From positions 1,569,138 to 1,594,561 of the forward strand of contig FN649739.1 in assembly GCA_000310025.1 (NCBI GenBank): a stretch of DNA of 25,424 nucleotides. Reading direction: 5' to 3'. Positions 20,892 to 25,424 of this stretch are shown here, one piece after another. A program made the translations under genes and the position numbers. The number at the start of each line of letters is the position of its first letter. Positions within the stretch are counted from its first letter, which is position 1. The notes beneath the pieces were generated by a model, which saw only the letters and a program-made list of their open reading frames with translations, did no database searches and was not told the DNA's origin. The DNA comes from Ectocarpus siliculosus (lineage: Eukaryota; Sar; Phaeophyceae; Ectocarpales; Ectocarpaceae).

Positions 20892-23800
20892 GTTGCTGTA
20901 AAGGCGCTTGGGATCAGCGAGGCCATGGCAACATTGGACTCTGATGAGCTCGACTTCGTACGTCGCCAGTTCAAAGACGGGGGTGAGAGAAAGACGTCTG
21001 CACGGTATTTTTTGCAAGTATTTTTTCGAGTGCAGAAGCGGCGGAAGGGGGAACATGGTCCCGCCGAGATAGATGTAGCAGCAGCACAGCAGCCGTTTGC
21101 TACACGCGCTCCAGTGCTTCAAGACAGAGATGCGTATGTTCTAGTCTTGGGTCTTGGCTGAGGCTGTTGTTCTCCTACCCTCAGGGTACCTCATTGCTCC
21201 TACAGCACGTCCGGCCTGTGTGATCATTCGTCCGCAATTTGGCCTGTTTTTTTTTTTTTTCTGGTGGAAGGGATGATGACAGCCTGTGGGCTCTCTGCAC
21301 ATCTTTGATCGGGTAGATGCCTGCGTTGGCCCCTGCAGCCGCAGATCTTGCTCCGTAACGGTGTGTGCATCGCCCAGGGGAATGCATGCTGCATGCCACA
21401 CACACACGCTTCCCCGGGCTTCACAAAGCACAACGATCTTTGGTGCATGCACAATGTAACCAAATCCGCGCCTGTGCTCTCACCCTCTGTCGTGTGCGGC
21501 ACAATCGAGTACATGACCACAGCCTGCCGCCGCGATACAGCGTAGGTAAGACACCTTCCTCCACTTGTTACTTGTTACCCGTGCATACAGCAAAGCGATT
21601 CGAAAAGACCGCGTCGTGGATTCGGTCTGCTCTCTTCTTTGCCACCGGCCACTCATTCTCGTGTTGAGCGAGCGGTTGTACAAGACACAACCCCGAACCT
21701 GTTCAACTTCTATTTGAACCAAATGTCATCCTCTCCTTTTGACGCGCTTGGCTTGGCTGCCTGGCGAAAAGTGTGCGGGGGGATGTCGAAAAGTGTGTTC
21801 TATCTCGTGTATACAACGTTGGTGCTCCGGGGGAATGGACGGAGAAACATGCCCATGGAGCGTAAGAATGATTGGCAAGCGTCAAGTTTCGCAGTACGAA
21901 GTACCGGGTATGATTATGATTATGATCTTCTCGCAGGATCTATTATAGTGGCTTGTTTTTAGGGCTGCTGAGACATGTACATGCAGGCTGTTGTATTGTA
22001 TTTTAGAAAGTAAACATAACCTCACAGAAAGACTACCCGTTCGAGATATAACCTCAGTCGAAAGGGTTATGGTGAAGTCTGTTCAGTACGTGGATTGAAA
22101 CCGACCGGAGGCTGGGCTTAGTTTGAGTTTTATGTCGGGGTGGTGTTGTGTTTTATTTTTCGTCCAAATAATTTTGTATGCGCCAGGCTTCACCTACGCT
22201 ACTGCTGTTGCTGTATGTAAATAGTTCGGTTCGCATGTGCTTTACACACCAGCCCGCTCCAATACTCTTACCTACACAGAACGGCATTTACTATTTACTT
22301 CCGTTGTTACCTTCTTTTCTTGGTGATGCACGCGGGAAGGAAGTGTCGCTGGCACCCACCGAAGTAGGAAGCATCAGCAGTTGGAATTTGGTCCATTTGT
22401 ATGCTACAATACGGTCGCCGGGTTGGATGGAACAACACAATTCACACGGTACCTGCCCTTGTGGTATGCATGTGGCAGTTGTGTTGTGTGCTTTTGAGGT
22501 GTTCGATAGTTTGGCAAATCACCGCCTTATTTCTACGGGTCAGGCACAGCAGGTACCGGTTCAACGGTGGTTTGGAACCCCGAGGGGGGGTACTTATAGT
22601 CGTGCATGCCGTAGTGGTTGGACCACCGTGGGCCTCGCATCCCTACAAAGCCGGGGCGGAGCACGCCGGGTTCTCAGTGGACCAGGCTCTCACATCACCA
22701 AGCGCGAAGCGGGGGTGTGGGCAAAACAAGCAAGAGCGGCGTGATTTTACTTCATTTTCGCATTGGCACGGCGGTATGTTTTATGGCACCTGGCATACCC
22801 ATCCCTTTCTCAGGTCAACAACTGGGTTCTGCTGGACAAATCACTTCACGGGGCCGCCCAATTGCTGTTGCTCTACTGCTGTCTACTGACTCTTTTCGTG
22901 TCCTCTTTTGAGCTCGATCTCGCCCGAACTTGGCCTAACGAACTCCCCACCCCGCACTGCCGCCTCCAGATGTGAAAAGCGACGGCCGAATAAACGTGGC
23001 TAAACTGATGGCCTGCTTGAAACAGATGGATTTCATCTTGGAAGGGTCACCGAAAGACTTGATCCGGTCGGTGGTGCCCGCGGCGATGGATGTGGACAGA
23101 CTCAGCCTGAACGATGCCATTAAGGTATGCGTACTTCCTCTGTCCCATAAGTCTGGGGAGTTATATTTGTACGAGCCCTTTATGGTGTCGGATGTCTTCG
23201 GCGATAATATTTTTAAAATCTTGAGCGTTTTTCGGGTCGAAACACATTTTTTTTTTTTCTTGCGCAATACCCTTATGTGCTAGCGACTAACAAAAAAGTA
23301 GTCAGGCCAAAAATGGCCATATCTTGACCACTTTCCACTGCGGGGAGGGGGGTGTACTCATAGTCGTGCATGCCGTAGTCGTGAGACCATTGTCCTCGCA
23401 TCCCTACAAAGCCGGGACGGAGCACGCCGGGTTCTCACCGGACCAGGCTCTCACATCACCAAGCGCGAAGCGCCGTGAGGTATTTGGCGAGTCGCATGAA
23501 GGGTGAGCTGCATCCTGCTAAGGGTGTTCGGCATCTTGTGCTTACTTCCTTGCGTACGGATGACAGCTGCGTATGACTTAATTTATTTTCTGGTGCTTTC
23601 ACTTCCAGAGACAGTTGTAAGCACTGTGTAACTGCCTCGAGGATGCTTGACAATTTTAACACAACGTGGTGCGATCATCCCCCGTTGCGCGGAGTGAGTG
23701 TTCTCCACCCCGCACAGCATGATCTACTCGACCACCATTATGGTTACCGCTAAAAAAAAAACAGAGGTAAAAAAAAAAGACGGTAACCTGGTTGCCGAGT

Positions 23801-24987
23801 TCACGAAGTGAATTGGCTTGTTTTACAACGTCGTTGCCAAGCGACGAAAACCCAATCCCGATGGCACAACACCGGGGGGGGGGCTTGTTTTACAACGTCG
23901 CTGCCAAGCGACGAAAACCCAAACCCCGATGGCAAACACCGGGGGGGGCGGCTTGTTTTACAACGTCGTTGCCAAGCGACGAAAACCCAACCCCGATGGC
24001 AAACACCGAGGGGAAAGGGCGATGAGGGGTGTGATAAAAAGGGGGTGTGATAGCAACTAACTCCGAACACCCACAGGGTGTGTGTGTGTTTGGGGGGGTG
24101 ATAAAAAGGGGGGGTGATAACACTGCTTGTAGAGTCGAACCGCTGCTGCCGCACACTTGAAGGGGTGCCGCACACTTGAAGTGTGGTTCTGCGGGGATGT
24201 GGTAAAACAAAGGGGCTCAACGGAGGTGACGAAACCCCTGAGCACGTGATCTCGGTGATGACTCAACCCCCTCAACACCGAAGAAAGTTTCAAACAAAAT
24301 AACGTCAGCAACCATCACGGCTTGATGGAGCATGAAAAATGAAAAAAATTAAATCGAAGGTACCTTGTCCGATATGATGGGAGGTACATGCGGCAGCATT
24401 CTGCGCTCCCTGCACATTAATGTTGTTGGAGGTCTCCATGCGGGGTGATTCCCCGCACGAAAGTGTTGTGTGTGTGCGTGACAGCAGTGTGCGATGCCCA
24501 CGGGGCAGATGATGTATCACCCCGGTGATAGAAGGAGGGGCCCCGTGAATGTATGCGGCGTAACCACGGGGTGTGTTATCTTATGTAGCCCGGGTGATAA
24601 ATCGATGGTTTGTCAGAAATGCCGAAAATTACCACCGGGGTGTCGTATTCTGTGGGGGTATGGTTTCTTATGTGGGTGTGTTATCTTGTGTAGTTTACGG
24701 TATGGTTGATTGCGTCAGAAAACAATTATTGGTGTGCATTATTGGGGGAAGGAACCGCAATTACTTGTTTAGCCTCGTGCTTACGCACCACCACACACGA
24801 CCGACGCACTCCACCCGCCACAAAGCTCTTGTACGAGCGCATTCATTCAAGCTTACCCGAGGTGTTTTTGCAGACGAACAGCTTGACTTTATTATTGGAG
24901 AGGGAGAGCTGTGTGATCCCGCCCAGTTTACCAGCCATCCCAGCGGGCGACAACTGTACCACTACTGTCGTCCTTCCCACGGGTTGG
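20892..24987 (+). CDS. CDPK/CRK-like EF-hand protein, internal exons (partial both ends)
   Basis: Exons 20892-20982 (acceptor GGTCAG, donor G|GTGAGA) and 22970-23124 (acceptor CTCCAG, donor AAG|GTATGC) join in phase 1 to rebuild a GAT codon. They read VAVKALGISEAMATLDSDEL, then DFVRRQFKDGDVKSDGRINV, then a second helix-loop segment ending in MDVDRLSLNDAIK. This layout (KAL..., ELxFxRxQF, DGRI, then a degenerate second hand) matches the start of the calmodulin-like region of calcium-dependent and CDPK-related kinases. The loop DVKSDGRINVAK keeps D1, D5 and G6 but has Lys where Glu12 is expected, so calcium binding is doubtful. A third candidate exon, 24874-24987 (acceptor TTTTTGCAG, donor GTGAGTGAG, 38 codons, phase 0-0), fits by phase but shows no EF-hand. 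No kinase domain is seen upstream. The gene may run past the window's right end. An alternative start is the ATG at 20925. Confidence 0.7.
22000..22078 (+). repeat. Dispersed repeat, copy 2
   Basis: The core at 22023-22063 is about 37/40 identical to 11817-11857 in the same orientation, with weaker similarity beyond it. It lies in the long intron of the EF-hand gene. Confidence 0.75.
22583..22711 (+). repeat. ~130-bp direct repeat, copy A
   Basis: Closely matches 23343-23472 in the same orientation, by eye near 90%, with long identical blocks such as CTCGCATCCCTACAAAGCCG and ACCAGGCTCTCACATCACCA. One reading frame is kept between the copies (VLIVVHAVVV, SHPYKAG, EHAGFS, DQALTSPSAKR), which hints that the parent element may once have been coding. 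Confidence 0.85.
23343..23472 (+). repeat. ~130-bp direct repeat, copy B
   Basis: Second copy of the element at 22583-22711, about 760 bp downstream in the same orientation. Differences cluster in a block around 23380-23395. The EF-hand exon 22970-23124 lies between the two copies. Confidence 0.85.
23742..23788. repeat. Inverted repeat enclosing two poly-A tracts
   Basis: GGTTACCG (23742-23749) and CGGTAACC (23781-23788) are perfect inverted 8-mers around a 31-base loop that is mostly two runs of ten As. It directly precedes the 67-bp tandem repeats. It could be the tip of a small non-autonomous element or a simple hairpin. Confidence 0.7.
23817..24012 (+). repeat. Three-copy 67/68-bp minisatellite with internal hairpin
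   Basis: Units begin at about 23817, 23884 and 23952, each starting CTTGTTTTACAACGTCG and ending in a G-run after ACACCG. Each carries CGTCG-(8 bases)-CGACG, able to form a 5-bp stem. Units are nearly identical except for the G-run length and a few bases. They are open in all three plus frames, which yields spurious repeated peptides. Confidence 0.9.
24031..24119 (+). repeat. Pair of GTGATAAAAAGGGGG-type repeats
   Basis: GTGATAAAAAGGGGGTGTGATA at 24031 recurs with small changes at 24099-24119, separated by a GT run. This continues the repeat-rich tract. Confidence 0.7.
24147..24187 (+). repeat. 19-bp tandem pair ending in a palindrome
   Basis: TGCCGCACACTTGAA occurs at 24147 and 24166. The second copy runs into CACACTTGAAGTGTG, a 7-bp inverted repeat around one base. 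Confidence 0.75.
24568..24694 (+). repeat. Direct repeats of GGTGTGTTATCTT(A/G)TGTAG
   Basis: Copies lie at about 24570-24588 and 24675-24693, differing at one base, in G/T-rich sequence with further short related motifs (CCGGGTGATAAATCG, CCCCGGTGATAG). I see no coding support. Confidence 0.65.
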
Positions 24988-25424
24988 GTGAGTGAGTTTG
25001 TTTCCCTACTACTCTTCGTTTCCCTGCCGTTTCCCTCCCTCTAGGTGTAGGTAGGTGTAGAACATGTTGATTATATATATATGCTGTAAGTAGGTTCGGA
25101 GGACATCCAAGCCGCTGTACAGCAGTAGTGGCGACCGCAAACTTCTACTTCGATACGCAAGAAAGTAGCGATGATTGGTGCTGCTGTGTGGTCCATGCAT
25201 GATAACTTGTGAGACGACGACACCAAATCGGCGTGAGTGACTGTAGACATGAAAGAACACCGAGGAACCGGCGGTCGAACCTGCCTCATTTTAGTCTACC
25301 TAGTCTACACTTCTTTTGGAGCTTGGAGCGCGAAATATAGAGTTGGCGCCCGCAGTGAAGAAACGCTTATTTCAGGTCCACAGCCTCGAATTCTTATTGT
25401 GGGCTATAAACTCAGCGTATGTAT
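24988..25424 (+). other. Right edge: putative intron or intergenic, no exon recognised
   Basis: It follows the GTGAGTGAG donor at 24988. It contains GTAGGTGTAGGTAGGTGTAG-like short repeats (25045-25060) and a TATATATATA tract (25073-25082). Whether the EF-hand gene continues beyond the window cannot be seen. Confidence 0.4.

Larger units (their letters stand above)
20983..22969 (+). other. Long intron of the EF-hand gene carrying two dispersed repeats
   Basis: A 1987-base intron from GTGAGA to CTCCAG. It contains the second copy of the 11.8 kb dispersed repeat (22000-22078) and the first of two ~130 bp direct repeats (22583-22711). A 215-codon antisense frame (20475-21122) covers its left edge and the preceding exon; I judge it to be chance. 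Confidence 0.6.
23125..24873 (+). other. Repeat-rich putative intron of the EF-hand gene
   Basis: This 1.75 kb stretch contains direct repeat B, an inverted repeat with A-tracts, a three-copy 67-bp minisatellite and clustered G/T-rich short repeats. I see no coding exon. Its status as an intron depends on the exon at 24874 being real. Confidence 0.45.

Noticed and set aside
20475-21122. A 215-codon minus-strand frame antisense to the EF-hand exon
   Set aside because: It overlaps an exon with strong splice and family support, shows no domain, and has no splice or start support of its own.
23821-24012. Resemblance of the minisatellite to the lacZ alpha region (GTTTTACAACGTCGT shared)
   Set aside because: The match is 15 bases, then a few bases around AAAACCC with different spacing; the rest of the unit and its three-copy arrangement do not fit vector sequence. 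Probably coincidence, not contamination.
23817-24012. CRISPR-like array
   Set aside because: The three units are contiguous near-identical tandem copies with no variable spacers, in a eukaryotic intron-like context.

Overview
This window looks like nuclear DNA from an intron-rich eukaryote. Several short exons with GT-AG borders and compatible reading phases can be assembled into genes, introns run from about 0.1 to 2 kb, and there are no bacterial-style operons or Shine-Dalgarno sites. The CAG/CTG-rich coding low complexity (poly-Ala, poly-Gln, poly-Glu), GC-rich third codon positions, long introns and a calcium-dependent-kinase-like EF-hand region fit a stramenopile, and a brown alga such as Ectocarpus is my best guess. 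That placement is inference from style; nothing here identifies the organism directly.

Layout, left to right. Positions 1-645 are stretched homopolymer runs typical of a bad contig end. A degenerate tRNA-Glu-like element with a T-run terminator lies at about 861-941. The last two exons of a plus-strand gene (1563-2510) encode a Ser/Pro/Arg-rich C-terminus. A convergent 3.1 kb gap follows. A large minus-strand gene (10308 down to 5607, six proposed exons, about 1119 aa) encodes a low-complexity, probably nuclear protein with a C-x2-C-x6-H-x-C zinc-knuckle-like motif that is reconstituted only after splicing. A divergent 1.8 kb region with a TATA-like box separates it from a three-exon plus-strand gene (12109-13992) for a 191-aa nucleoredoxin/tryparedoxin-like protein with WCPPC. 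Next is a four-exon plus-strand gene (15839-18902) for a 262-aa protein with an N-terminal signal peptide, an acidic low-complexity body and a transmembrane segment at its extreme C-terminus. Last, plus-strand exons from 20892 to the right side encode the EF-hand part of a CDPK/CRK-like protein; one EF-hand exon sits between two ~130 bp direct repeats. The introns and spacers at 22.0-24.7 kb are rich in tandem, direct and inverted repeats.

No operon or shared pathway is evident. The genes look like independent neighbours: a thiol redox protein, a calcium-sensor fragment, a membrane protein and a putative nuclear factor. I do not see a convincing undescribed multi-gene system. The most useful leads are the spliced zinc-knuckle protein, the N- and C-terminally hydrophobic acidic membrane protein, the orphan CDPK-like EF-hand lobe, and the repeat families.
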